A stretch of 64,000 bases of DNA from Rhodoferax sp. GTDB lineage: Bacteria; Pseudomonadota; Gammaproteobacteria; Burkholderiales; Burkholderiaceae_C. The stretch covers positions 1 to 64,000 of the forward strand of contig JARLJH010000052.1 in the NCBI GenBank assembly GCA_031291305.1, in the 5' to 3' direction. A program made the translations under genes and the position numbers. Shown here one piece after another: positions 17,205-27,117 of this stretch. Position 1 is the stretch's first letter, and each line of letters opens with the position of its first letter. The notes below the pieces were generated by a model. The model was not told where the DNA came from and did no database searches. It worked only from the letters and a program-made list of their open reading frames with translations.

Positions 17205-19574
17205 ATGATCAAAATACCCCAGCTCCCACCAGGGTGGGCCGACAGGCTGCACCGCCTTCGGCGCCCAACCCGACGCGAACTGGCATGGGCCTTGGGTACC
17301 CTGCCAGCACTGTTTCTGGCCTATGTGCTGGTGCTGATCCCGTTCACCCCGGCCATCAGCGACATCCGCAAAGCCAAGGTGGAGCAGCCCGCGCAGGTGC
17401 TGTCTGCAGACGGCAAGCTGCTGGCCGAATTCAAATGGGCCAACCGCGAATGGGTGCCGCTGGATGCCATTGCCCCCTCGGTGGTGAATGCGCTGATCGC
17501 CACCGAAGACCACCGCTTTTATGAACACTTCGGCATCGACTGGCGGCGTACGGCATCGGCCGCGCTGCATACGTTTTCGGGCGAGCGCCAGGGTGGATCG
17601 ACGCTGACGCAGCAACTCGCGCGTAACCTCTACCCCGAGGAGATTGGCCGCGCACCCACGCTCACCCGCAAGCTCAAGGAAGCCATTACTGCGTTCAAAA
17701 TTGAGGCGCTGTACACCAAACCCGAGATTCTGGAAACCTACCTCAACACCGTGCCCTTTCTCTACAACGCCTGGGGCATCGAGATGGCTGCGCGCACCTA
17801 TTTTGACAAATCGGCTGACAAACTGAGCGTGTTGGAAAGCGCCACGCTGGTCGGCATGCTCAAAGGCAACAGCTACTACAACCCGGTGCTGAACCCCGAG
17901 CGCGCAGTACAGCGCCGCAACACCGTGCTGGCGCAAATGGTCAAGTTTGGCAAGCTTGATTCAGCCCAGTACGAGTCCCTGATCAAACGGCCACTGCGCG
18001 TCGAGTTCGAGCGCCAGCTGGAAGCGCCAGGCCCGGCGCCTCACTTTGCGTTGCAACTGCGTAAATGGCTCATTAGCTGGGCTGACAAGCATGACTACAA
18101 CATTTATGCAGATGGTCTGCTAGTGCACACCACCATCGACTCGCGCTTGCAGGCAGAGGCCAACCAGGCCGTGGCCCGCCAAGGGCGGCACCTGCAAGGT
18201 ATTGCCGATGCAGCCTGGGCATCGCGCGCCGCCTGGGGGCCAGGCAACGATCTGGTTCAAACTTTTGTGCGTGACACGCCCGAGTTCAAAACTACCCGTG
18301 ACAGCGGCTTGACCGAGGGTGCTGCCTTGAAGCAACTGATGGCCGACGCGAGCTTCATGCGCCGTCTGCGTGAGCAAAAAACCCGGGTGCAAGCGGGTTT
18401 CATGGCGCTGGACCCGCGCACCAGCCAGATCCGCGCCTGGGTTGGCAGCCGAGATTTCGCGGTGGACCCGTTTGACCACGTGCAGCAGGCCCGTCGCCAG
18501 CCGGGCTCCACCTTCAAGCCTTTTGTCTATGGTGCGGCTTTTGACAAAGGTGCCAGCCCGGACGACACCTTCATGGATCAGGCGGTGGACATTGCGCTGC
18601 CAGGTGGCGAGGTCTGGCACCCCACTGACGAAGGTCCGCCGAGCGGGCGCGCGACCAGCCTGCGCGATGGGCTGGCGTATTCCAAAAACACCATCACCGC
18701 GCAGCTCATGCAAACCGTGGGCCCTGCGCGGGTGGTCAAGTTGGCGCAAGCCATGGGCGTGCGGCAAAGCAAGTTGGAGGCGGTCCCGTCGCTGGCGCTG
18801 GGCACCAGCCCTGTCACCTTGTTCGAGATGGTCAACGCTTACGGCACCATTGCCAACGGCGGGGTCTACCGCGAGCCGACAATGGTCACACGCATCGACA
18901 ACGCGCAGGGCGAGGTGTTGGCTGAGTTTGCGCCGGCAGATGCTGAGCCAGCGCTGTCTGCTCAGACCGACTACACCTTGCTGGATGTCATGCGTGGCGT
19001 GATCGACAAAGGCACGGGCAACGCCATCCGCAGCCGCTACGGCATCCGCGCCGATGTGGCGGGCAAAACCGGCACCACGCAAGACAACGCCGATGGCTGG
19101 TTCATTCTGATGCACCCAGAACTAGTGGCCGGTGCCTGGGTGGGGTTCAACGATGGCCGAGTGACCTTGCGCAGCGACTACTGGGGTCAGGGCGCCCACA
19201 GCGCACTGCCCATCGTCGGCGACGTGACCGCGCAAGCCCTGCGCAGCCGGGTGATTGATCCACGTGTCAAATTTGCGCCACCGCCGGACGGGTTTTTCCG
19301 TACGCTGATCAACCGCGTGCAGGATTGGTTGACCGGTCTGCTGGCCCCGAAACCTCCGGCCAAACGCCCGCGCCCAGTACCACCGCCATCACCAGCTGCG
19401 CTTCCACCCGAACCCGTTCTGCCAGCTAGTACTCCGGCTGATCTGCCCATTCCAGAAGATGCGGAGCAAGCTGCCAGCGCACCTGCAGAGCCCGCGTCTG
19501 ACACGCGGCCCTTTGTGCCTTTCGTGCCAAACGCACCGTCTGATCCGGATTTTTCCACCTATCGAGGCCGGTGA
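17205..19574 (+). CDS. Class A penicillin-binding protein (PBP1 family)
   Basis: Bifunctional cell-wall synthase, 789 aa. After a membrane anchor (about 28-48) comes the GT51 glycosyltransferase with catalytic E101 (ATEDHRFYEHFGID) and GGSTLTQQLARNLY. The transpeptidase has the nucleophile in RQPGSTFKPF, the SxN box in YSKNTITAQ and the KTG box in AGKTGTTQDNADGWF. The tail of about 80 residues is Pro/Ala rich and probably unstructured. An ATG directly after repeat C is the only start giving the anchor. Convergent with a D,D-carboxypeptidase gene, so both cell-wall genes share a 3' junction. Confidence 0.94.
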   Translation: MIKIPQLPPGWADRLHRLRRPTRRELAWALGTLPALFLAYVLVLIPFTPAISDIRKAKVEQPAQVLSADGKLLAEFKWANREWVPLDAIAPSVVNALIATEDHRFYEHFGIDWRRTASAALHTFSGERQGGSTLTQQLARNLYPEEIGRAPTLTRKLKEAITAFKIEALYTKPEILETYLNTVPFLYNAWGIEMAARTYFDKSADKLSVLESATLVGMLKGNSYYNPVLNPERAVQRRNTVLAQMVKFGKLDSAQYESLIKRPLRVEFERQLEAPGPAPHFALQLRKWLISWADKHDYNIYADGLLVHTTIDSRLQAEANQAVARQGRHLQGIADAAWASRAAWGPGNDLVQTFVRDTPEFKTTRDSGLTEGAALKQLMADASFMRRLREQKTRVQAGFMALDPRTSQIRAWVGSRDFAVDPFDHVQQARRQPGSTFKPFVYGAAFDKGASPDDTFMDQAVDIALPGGEVWHPTDEGPPSGRATSLRDGLAYSKNTITAQLMQTVGPARVVKLAQAMGVRQSKLEAVPSLALGTSPVTLFEMVNAYGTIANGGVYREPTMVTRIDNAQGEVLAEFAPADAEPALSAQTDYTLLDVMRGVIDKGTGNAIRSRYGIRADVAGKTGTTQDNADGWFILMHPELVAGAWVGFNDGRVTLRSDYWGQGAHSALPIVGDVTAQALRSRVIDPRVKFAPPPDGFFRTLINRVQDWLTGLLAPKPPAKRPRPVPPPSPAALPPEPVLPASTPADLPIPEDAEQAASAPAEPASDTRPFVPFVPNAPSDPDFSTYRGR

Positions 19575-19715
19575 ACCAGTCGCCATAGACCCGCAATCAA
19601 CGCTCAACAATTGATTCTGCGACACCAGACGGGCTGCTTTATGGTGGGCGTGACAGCCTCATCTGTGTGATCGCTGGCGTGGTAAGTCCTGACCAACCAG
19701 CGTACACCTTCCGAG

Positions 19716-20948
19716 CTACTTGACCAGGTGCTGCCACATGCGCTGCAGCAGGCCCGCGCGCTCCACATCAGCTTGCGCGACGAGCGGGGCTTCGCCAACT
19801 GGTTTGCCGTTCGAGGTTGCGACCACCTTGCCGATCACAGCGCCCTTGGTCACCGGCGCCTCCAGGCCCGGCTTGAGCTCCACCGAGGTCTGCACTTGCT
19901 GGCCGCGCGGCACGGTCAACATCCACGGTGCTCCCAGACCTGCGGCGACCGTATCTACTTTGCCGAAGCTGACCTTGGCTGTCGTGACCACCGCGTTCGG
20001 CTGAATCGGGGTGGCCTTCTCGAAGGTGCTGAAGCCCCAACCGAGAAGTTCTCGCGACTCGTCGGCACGGGCTTGAGCGCTGTTGGTGTTGAGGATGACC
20101 GAGATCAGGCGCATCTCGTTGCGCTTGGATGAGGTGACCAGGCAGTAGCCGGCCGCTTCGGTGTGGCCAGTCTTCAGTCCGTCAACGGTGGGGTCGGTGT
20201 AGAGCAGAGCATTGCGGTTGCCTTGCTTGATGCCGTTGTACTTGAACTCGCGTTCCGCGTAGATCGGGTAATAGTCAGCGCTGTCGTGGATGATGGCGCG
20301 CGCCAGGATGGCGAGGTCATGCGCAGACGACTTGTGCTCCGGGTCGGGCAGGCCCGTGGGATTCACGAAATGCGTGTGCGTCATGCCCAGGCGCTGGGCT
20401 TCGGCATTCATCAGCTTGGCAAAGCCCTCTTCGGAGCCTGCCATGTGCTCGGCAATCGCTTTGGATGCGTCGTTGCCCGACTGGATGATGATGCCGCGCA
20501 GGATGTCGATCACCGTAGCCTGACTGTTCAGCGGCAGATACATGCACGACTCGGTGCTCGACCCTCGGCACCAAGCGTTCTGACTGACCGAGACCAGGTC
20601 GGTTTGCTTGAGCTTGCCGGAGCGCAGCGCCTGCTCGACGATGTAGCTGGTCATCATCTTGGTGAGCGAAGCCGGCGGCAGCGGCTCATCAGCGTTGGCC
20701 GAAGCGAGCACCTCGCCAGAGTCGAAGTCCATCAACAGCCACGCTTTGGCGGGCAGCGCCGGTGGGCTACCCGCCAAAGCGGTTTGCGCAGCAAGTGGCG
20801 GCATGGCGTTCACGGCGGCCTCGGCCTTCTTGTGAGACGCGGGCTTGATTGCGTGGTGTTTAGCCGCGAAGGATGGCGAGTAGGGAGCCAGTGTGCCAGC
20901 GGCGATGGCGATGAGGAGAGGGAGGCGGGAGAAAGTTTTGGTTTGCAT
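19716..20948 (-). CDS. D-alanyl-D-alanine carboxypeptidase, PBP5/6 type
   Basis: Trims the terminal D-Ala of peptidoglycan stem peptides. About 410 aa starting MQTKTFSRLPLLIAIAAG, a Sec signal peptide ending around SFAAK. Catalytic boxes are PPASLTKMM (SxxK), IQSGNDA (SxN) and VDGLKTGHTE (KTG). A C-terminal PBP5-like beta domain follows, and the last residues form an amphipathic tail (AGLLQRMWQHLVK) that would hold it to the membrane. An in-frame ATG 46 codons upstream lacks a signal peptide and is rejected. Confidence 0.93.
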   Translation of the reverse strand: MQTKTFSRLPLLIAIAAGTLAPYSPSFAAKHHAIKPASHKKAEAAVNAMPPLAAQTALAGSPPALPAKAWLLMDFDSGEVLASANADEPLPPASLTKMMTSYIVEQALRSGKLKQTDLVSVSQNAWCRGSSTESCMYLPLNSQATVIDILRGIIIQSGNDASKAIAEHMAGSEEGFAKLMNAEAQRLGMTHTHFVNPTGLPDPEHKSSAHDLAILARAIIHDSADYYPIYAEREFKYNGIKQGNRNALLYTDPTVDGLKTGHTEAAGYCLVTSSKRNEMRLISVILNTNSAQARADESRELLGWGFSTFEKATPIQPNAVVTTAKVSFGKVDTVAAGLGAPWMLTVPRGQQVQTSVELKPGLEAPVTKGAVIGKVVATSNGKPVGEAPLVAQADVERAGLLQRMWQHLVK

Positions 20949-21212
20949 GGTGTTTTCGGGTGGAGCGCCGATTGTTCCGTATTGGCGTCGATTTCCTATC
21001 GAGCGATGTTGCCGCTCGGACTGAAAATGACCCATACGATCAGAAAAGTCTGACCGCAAGTCTACCTGCTTAGTGCAAAAGGCCATCTCTGCCTCAAGGG
21101 CTTGCCCTCCAAGTCAGCAGGTTACTCATTGACGGCCACACAATCGCATCGTCGTTTCCATTTGTGTAAAGCGATTTCCAGTCATACCCAACAATACGCC
21201 AAAGGAGCAAAC

Positions 21213-21719
21213 ATGATCAAAGTAGGTGACACCCTTCCCGCAACCGTTCTGATGGAATTTTCGGAGGTCGAAGGTGAAGGCTGCAGCATTGGACCCAACC
21301 CCGTGGACGTGGCCAAGGCCTCTGCTGGCAAGACCATCGCGCTGTTCGCGTTACCCGGTGCCTTTACCCCCACCTGCTCCGCCAAGCACGTTCCTGGCTA
21401 CGTTGAAAACGCAGCCGCCTTCAAGGCCGCAGGTGTGGATGAGATCTGGTGTGTGAGCGTCAACGACGCCTTCGTCATGGGCGCATGGGCGCGTGACCAG
21501 AAGACCCATGGCAAGGTGCGCATGCTGGCCGACGGCAGCGCCGAATTTGCGAAAGCCACCGGCTTGACCCTTGATCTGACAGCCAAAGGAATGGGCTTGC
21601 GCAGCAACCGTTACTCCATGCTGGTCAAAGACGGCAAGGTGGTCTCGTTGAATGTCGAAGGTCCTGGAAAGTTTGAAGTCAGTGACGCGGACACGCTGCT
21701 GGCGCAGGCTAAAGCGTAA
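21213..21719 (+). CDS. Peroxiredoxin, Prx5 type
   Basis: Thiol peroxidase of 168 aa that reduces H2O2 and organic peroxides using glutathione/glutaredoxin or thioredoxin. The peroxidatic C55 lies in LPGAFTPTCSAKHVPGY; T52 and the conserved Arg in LRSNRYSMLVKDG complete the active site. A strong AAAGGAG precedes the ATG at 21213, so the in-frame ATG 37 codons earlier is not used. It is divergent from the carboxypeptidase gene across 264 bp in which I find no convincing regulator site. Confidence 0.94.
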   Translation: MIKVGDTLPATVLMEFSEVEGEGCSIGPNPVDVAKASAGKTIALFALPGAFTPTCSAKHVPGYVENAAAFKAAGVDEIWCVSVNDAFVMGAWARDQKTHGKVRMLADGSAEFAKATGLTLDLTAKGMGLRSNRYSMLVKDGKVVSLNVEGPGKFEVSDADTLLAQAKA

Positions 21720-21734
21720 CTTTTACATCCCAGG

Positions 21735-22634
21735 CTACGACGCCAGTGCCGCCATGCGCAGACGTCGCGCCGCATCTTCGGCGCGGGCATCGTCAATTTC
21801 GCGCAGCACGGCCTGCATGTCCACGTCGGCGTGCGCGCGTTCATAGTGGCCGGTGAGGACTGTTTCATTGCCCAACAGCCCGGCCTGGTACAGGCTCCAC
21901 ATCTCCGGGCCGTATTGGGTGGCCAGCAATTCCGGCGCAAACTGGCCAAAGAAGTCGCGCAGATTGCCCACGTCGCGCAACAGCATGCGCTGCGCGTGGT
22001 TGTTGCCAGCGGCATCCACCGCCTGCGGCAGGTCGATGATCACCGGCTCGTCCACGCCATCGGCACCATCCACGCCAGCGGTATGCGCTAGCAGGATGTT
22101 GAACTCGGACAAATCGCCATGCACCACCCCGGCGCCGAGCATGCGCACCACTTCCTTGATGAGGGTGGCGTGGTGTTGGAGTGCCTGCTCGGGCGTGAAC
22201 GCCACATCGTTCAGGCGCGGGGCGGCATCGCCGTGGGCATCGGTCACCAGCTCCATCAGCAGCACACCGTCGCAAAAGTTGTAGGGCTGGGGCACCCGCA
22301 CCCCGGCGGCGGCCAGGCGGTATAGCGCATCGACCTCGGCGCTTTGCCAGGCGGCTTCCTGCTCTTGCCGGCCAAATTTGCTGCCTTTAGCCATGGCGCG
22401 GGCAGAACGCGAGTTTTTTACCTTGCGGTTTTCGGTGTAGTCCACGGCCTGGCGAAAGCTGCGCTGCGTGGCTTCCTTGTAGATCTTGGCGCAGCGGGTT
22501 TCATCCCCGCAACGCACCACAAACACCATGGCCTCTTTGCCGCTCATGAGCTGGCGCACCACGGTGTCGATCAGGCCTTCTTCGATGAGGGATTGCAGTC
22601 TGGCGGGTGGTTTCATCGGCGGATTGTCCGCCAT
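21735..22634 (-). CDS. RIO-type serine/threonine protein kinase
   Basis: A 299-residue bacterial RIO1-like kinase. Visible elements are the ATP-binding lysine region (GDETRCAKIYKEATQRSF), the catalytic loop GVVHGDLSEFNILL, and VIIDLPQAVD in place of the DFG metal-binding motif, typical for RIO. The RIO-specific insert NSRSARAMAKGSKFGRQEQE is also present. Bacterial RIO kinases are thinly studied; substrates unknown. It converges with the peroxiredoxin gene (15 bp between stops). Confidence 0.9.
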   Translation of the reverse strand: MADNPPMKPPARLQSLIEEGLIDTVVRQLMSGKEAMVFVVRCGDETRCAKIYKEATQRSFRQAVDYTENRKVKNSRSARAMAKGSKFGRQEQEAAWQSAEVDALYRLAAAGVRVPQPYNFCDGVLLMELVTDAHGDAAPRLNDVAFTPEQALQHHATLIKEVVRMLGAGVVHGDLSEFNILLAHTAGVDGADGVDEPVIIDLPQAVDAAGNNHAQRMLLRDVGNLRDFFGQFAPELLATQYGPEMWSLYQAGLLGNETVLTGHYERAHADVDMQAVLREIDDARAEDAARRLRMAALAS

Positions 22635-22795
22635 GCGCCTTAGTCAGGGATGTGTGGGGCTTACCAGCCAAGCTGTTTAATTTTCATCTAAGCAGCGCTT
22701 CCTAGAATCGTTGCATCCCGGTGAATGCCATTCGCTCACCCTGCGCCCGCAGGTGAGGTAGACGACATTCACACCTTGAACACAGGAGTCCTTGC

Positions 22796-23797
22796 ATGGA
22801 TATCGAGACACGCGTTTTGAAACAAGCTGGCAGCAGCGCCCTGGCGGCGTTCCAAGGCCTGCGCGACTACCTCAACACCCAGATTCTGGGCCAAGAGAAG
22901 CTGGTTGAAAGTCTGCTGATTGCCTTGCTGGCCGATGGCCATCTGCTTGTTGAAGGACCGCCCGGCCTGGCCAAGACGCGTGCCATCAAGGCGCTGGCGC
23001 AGGGGCTGGAGTGCGAGTTCCAGCGCGTGCAGTTCACCCCCGACATGCTGCCTGCCGACCTGACCGGCTCCGACATCTACCGCCCTGAAGAAGGCAGCTT
23101 CCAGTTCCAGCGCGGTCCGCTGTTTCACAACCTGGTGTTGGCTGACGAAATCAACCGCGCCCCGGCCAAGGTGCAGTCTGCCTTGCTGGAGGCCATGGGC
23201 GAACACCAGATCAGCGTTGGCATGACCACCTATGCGTTGCCGCACCTGTTTTTGGTGATGGCCACGCAAAACCCCATTGAGCACGAAGGCACCTACCCAC
23301 TGCCCGAAGCGCAGTTGGACCGTTTCATGCTGCACACCCTGGTGGATTACCCGGACCGGGCCACCACCCGCCGCATCATGGACCTGACCCGCCACGAGGC
23401 TTTGGGTGGGCGGCAGATGACGGCACCCACGGGCCACGTGACGCAAGACACCGTGTTTGTCGCGCGCCGCGAGGCCCTGGGGCTCACGCTGGCCGATTCG
23501 GTGGTCGACTACATTGCCGCGCTGGTGGATGCCACGCGCCATCCCGAAATCTATAGCGAACAACTCAAGCAATGGCTGCGCTGGGGAGCCAGTCCCCGTG
23601 CCGCCATGGCCATCGAACGTGGCGCCCGGGCACTGGCCTGGCTGGACGGGCGCGACTACGTCAGCCCCGAAGATGTGCAGGCCATCGCCCCCGACGCCTT
23701 GCGCCACCGTCTGCTGCTGGACTACACGGCGCAGGCGCGCGGCATCACCCCGCAAGCCTGCATTGACGAACTGTTGCGCCTCGTTCCGGCTCCATGA
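22796..23797 (+). CDS. MoxR-family AAA+ ATPase
   Basis: Chaperone-like ATPase (333 aa) opening a seven-gene MoxR/Bat operon; MoxR proteins help insert cofactors or assemble partners that carry von Willebrand A domains. Walker A is LVEGPPGLAKTRAIK, Walker B NLVLADEINRAP, sensor 1 LVMATQNPIEHEGTYPLPEAQLDRF. It overlaps the next gene by four bases (ATGA). Two short inverted repeats lie upstream (CTGCG-CC-CGCAG, and GGTGA...TCACC) but no recognised regulator site. Confidence 0.94.
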   Translation: MDIETRVLKQAGSSALAAFQGLRDYLNTQILGQEKLVESLLIALLADGHLLVEGPPGLAKTRAIKALAQGLECEFQRVQFTPDMLPADLTGSDIYRPEEGSFQFQRGPLFHNLVLADEINRAPAKVQSALLEAMGEHQISVGMTTYALPHLFLVMATQNPIEHEGTYPLPEAQLDRFMLHTLVDYPDRATTRRIMDLTRHEALGGRQMTAPTGHVTQDTVFVARREALGLTLADSVVDYIAALVDATRHPEIYSEQLKQWLRWGASPRAAMAIERGARALAWLDGRDYVSPEDVQAIAPDALRHRLLLDYTAQARGITPQACIDELLRLVPAP

Positions 23798-24696
23798 AAC
23801 TGCCCGAGCTGATCGACCTGGTGGTGCTGCGCGGCGCCGCACAGGGCCTGAGCCTGCACGCGCACCGCCCGGCGCTGGCACAGTTGTACGGCGGGCACCG
23901 CAGCGCCCAGCGCGGACGCGGTCTGGAATTTGAAGAGGTACGCCCCTACGCCGCCGGTGACGACGCACGCACCATCGACTGGCGTGTGACAGCGCGGCGC
24001 GGCAAGCCGCACACCAAGTTGTTTCGCGAGGAGCGTGAGCGCCCGGTCTGGCTCGTCGCCGATCTGCACCCCGGTCTGTTCTTTGGCAGCCGCCGCCAGT
24101 TCAAGTCAGCCGTGCTGCTGCAGGCGGCGGCGCTGCTGGGTTGGGTGGCGGCGTTGGGTGGCGACCGTGTTGGCGCGGTGATCGCCAGCGGCAGCGCTGC
24201 GCCACACATACTGCCGCCGCGCAGGCGAGAAGCCGGTGTGCTGCCGATCCTGCAAACGCTGGTGGAATGCCAGCCGCGTGCGCCTGGCGTCCCCGACGCG
24301 GTAGGGTTGTCGACCGCCCTGCAGACGCTGCGCCCGCTGTTGCAACCGGGCAGCCTGGTGCTGGTGCTGAGCGATTTCTCCAAGCTAGACACCGAGGCGG
24401 AGAACCTGCTCAGCGGCATCAGCACGCAGAACGACTGCCGCCTGCTGTGGGTCACCGACCCACTGGAGCGCTCGGGGTTGCCTGCGGGCACGCACCGCGT
24501 CGGTTTGCCCGAGCGGCTGTGGTGGCTGGACGGACAGGGCAGTCGACCCGCCTGGCAAGCCGCCTGGCGCCAACGCGAACAGGCTTTGACCGATCTCAGC
24601 ACCCGCCTGAATCTGCCTCTGGTGCGGCTGGACACGGCAGATGCCGTTCCCGACACCTTGGCAGCCTTGCTGAAGGAGCCACGATGGGCGGCATGA
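23794..24696 (+). CDS. DUF58 protein of the MoxR/Bat operon
   Basis: A 300-residue soluble protein with the DUF58 signature GRGLEFEEVRPYAAGDDART followed by IDWRVTARRGKPHTKLFREE. The rest resembles a vWA fold (VWLVADLHPGLFFGS, LVLVLSDFSKLD). The MIDAS serine pattern is degenerate (DLHPGLFFG), as is usual in this family. It overlaps moxR by 4 bp and its own end overlaps the next gene by 13 bp, so translation is coupled. Likely a partner of the ATPase. Confidence 0.92.
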   Translation: MKLPELIDLVVLRGAAQGLSLHAHRPALAQLYGGHRSAQRGRGLEFEEVRPYAAGDDARTIDWRVTARRGKPHTKLFREERERPVWLVADLHPGLFFGSRRQFKSAVLLQAAALLGWVAALGGDRVGAVIASGSAAPHILPPRRREAGVLPILQTLVECQPRAPGVPDAVGLSTALQTLRPLLQPGSLVLVLSDFSKLDTEAENLLSGISTQNDCRLLWVTDPLERSGLPAGTHRVGLPERLWWLDGQGSRPAWQAAWRQREQALTDLSTRLNLPLVRLDTADAVPDTLAALLKEPRWAA

Positions 24697-25145
24697 AACC
24701 CGACTGGCTGGCACAACTGGCCCCGTCCCACGCGCCACCGCCACCGGGCTGGTGGCCGCTGGCGCCGGGTTGGTGGGTGCTGGCGGTTCTGTTGATTCTG
24801 GGTGTGGTGGCCGTGTGGCTGTGGCAACGCCGCCTGCCGGTGCGCCTGCGCCGTGCCGCCTTGCGTGAATTGGTGCAACTTGAGAAAACCACCGCCAATG
24901 ATGCCGAACTGGCACGCGAGCTGACGCATCTGGTGCGCCGCTACGCGGTGGCGCGTTATGGCCGCGACACCGTGGCAACGCTCAGTGGCCGCCGGTGGAT
25001 CGATTTTGTGGTGGCCCATGGCGGTACGCCCTGGGCTGGTGATGTGGGCATGGACCTGCTGCGCGCTGCGTATGGCGGCCAGTGCCAGCCTGAGCGCGCG
25101 CGCTGGGTGGCGGGTGCCAAGGCATTTTTCAGGGGCAAAGCATGA
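24684..25145 (+). CDS. DUF4381 single-pass membrane protein
   Basis: A 153-residue protein with a Pro-rich N-terminus, one transmembrane helix (VLAVLLILGVVAVWLW) and a cytoplasmic helical region (ELTHLVRRYAVARYGRDTVA), matching DUF4381 proteins found between DUF58 and BatA genes. ATG 24684 has AAGGAG five bases upstream; the alternative ATG at 24693 makes an ATGA overlap but is too far from the ribosome site. Overlaps batA by 4 bp. Function unknown; presumably part of the Bat membrane complex. Confidence 0.85.
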   Translation: MGGMKPDWLAQLAPSHAPPPPGWWPLAPGWWVLAVLLILGVVAVWLWQRRLPVRLRRAALRELVQLEKTTANDAELARELTHLVRRYAVARYGRDTVATLSGRRWIDFVVAHGGTPWAGDVGMDLLRAAYGGQCQPERARWVAGAKAFFRGKA

Positions 25146-26107
25146 TCCACTTTGCCTGGCCCTGGATGCTGCTGTGCCTGCCCTTGCCCTGGCTGGTGGG
25201 CCGCTTGCTGCCGCCCGCCAAACCGCAAGGTGGTGCACTTTTTCTACCGTTTGCGGCCACCGTGTCCAGCGATTGGGTACCCAGCCTGCGCGCCCAGTCA
25301 CGATGGCGCGTGTGGCTGTTTGCGCTGATGTGGCTGCTGCTGGTGAGCGCCGCCACCCGCCCGCAGTGGCTGGGCGAGCCACAAGCTGTGCCCACCACCG
25401 GGCGGCGTTTGATGATGGCCGTGGACACCTCGGGCTCGATGCAGACGCAGGATATGGCTGGTGGCGCGTCACGATTGCAGGTGGTGCAGGCGGTGGGCGG
25501 GGACTTCATCCGCCACCGCACGGGCGACCAGGTCGGCCTGATCCTGTTTGGCACACGGCCCTACTTGCAAGCGCCACTGACCGCCGACCTGAGCACGGTG
25601 GGCCAGTTTTTGAACGAAGCGGTGATCGGCGTGGCTGGCCCGCAGACCGCCATTGGCGACGCCATTGGCTTGGGGATCAAGCGGCTGGAGGCACACCGCG
25701 CCCAGGCCGGCCCCAAGAGTGAGATGGTGCTGATCCTGCTGACCGACGGCGCCAACGACGCGGGTCTGATGGACCCGATCCAGGCCGCCAAAATGGCAGC
25801 CACAGCAGGACTGAAGATTTACACCATTGGTGTGGGTGCGGCCGTTCAACAAGGCTTTTTTGGCAATGGCGGCAATATGGACCTGGACGAAGCCACGCTC
25901 AAGTCCATTGCGCAAATCACTGGTGGTGCCTATTTCCGCGCCACCGATGTCAATGACCTGCGCGATGTGTACGCGCAGATCGACAAGATCGAACCCGCCA
26001 GCGGGCAGGCCCAGTGGTACCGCCCCAGCAGCGAATGGTTTGCCTGGCCGCTGGGCGCGGCGCTGCTGCTCAGTGTGCTGGTGGTCTTCATGCGGGAGCG
26101 CACATGA
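25142..26107 (+). CDS. batA: BatA: membrane-anchored von Willebrand A protein
   Basis: 321 aa with transmembrane segments at both ends (WMLLCLPLPWLVG; WFAWPLGAALLLSVLVVFM) and a vWA domain between. The metal-binding MIDAS motif DxSxS is intact (AVDTSGSMQT), with the conserved Thr in APLTADLS and Asp in LLTDGANDAG. Bat proteins are linked to aerotolerance and stress survival in Bacteroides and Leptospira; their exact task is open. Linked to its neighbours by 4-bp overlaps. Confidence 0.93.
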   Translation: MIHFAWPWMLLCLPLPWLVGRLLPPAKPQGGALFLPFAATVSSDWVPSLRAQSRWRVWLFALMWLLLVSAATRPQWLGEPQAVPTTGRRLMMAVDTSGSMQTQDMAGGASRLQVVQAVGGDFIRHRTGDQVGLILFGTRPYLQAPLTADLSTVGQFLNEAVIGVAGPQTAIGDAIGLGIKRLEAHRAQAGPKSEMVLILLTDGANDAGLMDPIQAAKMAATAGLKIYTIGVGAAVQQGFFGNGGNMDLDEATLKSIAQITGGAYFRATDVNDLRDVYAQIDKIEPASGQAQWYRPSSEWFAWPLGAALLLSVLVVFMRERT

Positions 26108-27117
26108 ACTTCCACACCTTGCTGCAAAACTTTCACTTCATTCGCCCGCTGTGGCTGCTGGCCTTGCCAGTCTTGTTAGCCATCGTGGTCTGGCTGGCGC
26201 GCCAGCGTGCGCGCGGTGAAGACTGGTCGGGTGTCATTGACGCGGAACTGCTGCCCGCTCTGCAACTCGACACTGACAGCAGTGCAGGCGGCAAAAGCGC
26301 CCGCCCCTGGCCGTGGCTGGCGCTGGCCTGGACGCTGACCGTGCTGGCCTTGGCGGGCCCGAGTTGGCAGCAAGACAGCGCACAGGCCTACCGTGCCCCG
26401 GCGGACTGGGTGCTGGTGCTGGACCTGTCGCCGTCCATGGACGCGGCAGACCTGTCGCCCAACCGGGTCACCCGCGCACGCTATGCGCTGGACGACATCT
26501 TGAGCGCCGCGCGTGATGCCCGTGTCGGCATGGTCGCCTTCAGCGATGAGCCTTACACGGTGACACCGCTCACGCAGGATGTGGCCACGGTGCGCGCCCT
26601 GATGCCCTCGCTGGCACCCGAGATGATGCCCAGTGCCGGTGACCACCTAGCCCCGGCGTTGGTACAGGCGCAACAACTACTCGGTGCTTCGGGTGCCCAC
26701 GACAAACGCATCGTGGTGGTGACCGACGGTTTTGACGACCCGGCTGCTGCGCTGCGCACCGCTGCCAAGCTCAAGGCGCAAGGCATCGCCATCAGCGTGG
26801 TTGGTGTGGGCACACCCGGCGGCGCGCCGCTGCGCAGTGCCTCGGGCGGTTTTGTCCAGGGCGCCAATGGCCAGGCCCAACTGGCCAAACTTAACGTCGA
26901 CCAACTGCAACAACTGGCCAGCAGCGGAGGCGGGCAGTATGTGGATGTGGCCAACACGGCCAGCCTGGTGTCGGGTTTGCAAAGCACCTCTGAGCGGCCC
27001 GGCGAAGCCATCGCCGCACAGGGCGTGGAAGTGGCCCACTGGCGTGACGCTGGCGCCTACCTGTTGCCAGCCTTGTTGCTGCTGGTGGCCTTGCTGACAC
27101 GCCGGAGGTGGCTATGA
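26104..27117 (+). CDS. batB: BatB: second membrane-anchored von Willebrand A protein
   Basis: 337 aa with N-terminal membrane helices (LWLLALPVLLAIVVWL; PWLALAWTLTVLALAG), a vWA domain with intact MIDAS (VLDLSPSMDAADLS) and VVVTDGFDDP, and a C-terminal helix (YLLPALLLLVALLT). The start at 26104 gives an ATGA overlap with batA; an upstream in-frame start is rejected. A second MIDAS protein beside BatA suggests a heteromeric complex. Confidence 0.93.
   Translation: MNFHTLLQNFHFIRPLWLLALPVLLAIVVWLARQRARGEDWSGVIDAELLPALQLDTDSSAGGKSARPWPWLALAWTLTVLALAGPSWQQDSAQAYRAPADWVLVLDLSPSMDAADLSPNRVTRARYALDDILSAARDARVGMVAFSDEPYTVTPLTQDVATVRALMPSLAPEMMPSAGDHLAPALVQAQQLLGASGAHDKRIVVVTDGFDDPAAALRTAAKLKAQGIAISVVGVGTPGGAPLRSASGGFVQGANGQAQLAKLNVDQLQQLASSGGGQYVDVANTASLVSGLQSTSERPGEAIAAQGVEVAHWRDAGAYLLPALLLLVALLTRRRWL

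Noticed and set aside
22769-23968. Long open frames antisense to real genes (for example 399 codons opposite moxR and 361 codons opposite ppk1)
   Set aside because: They mirror high-GC coding strands, have no family similarity and lie opposite well-supported genes.
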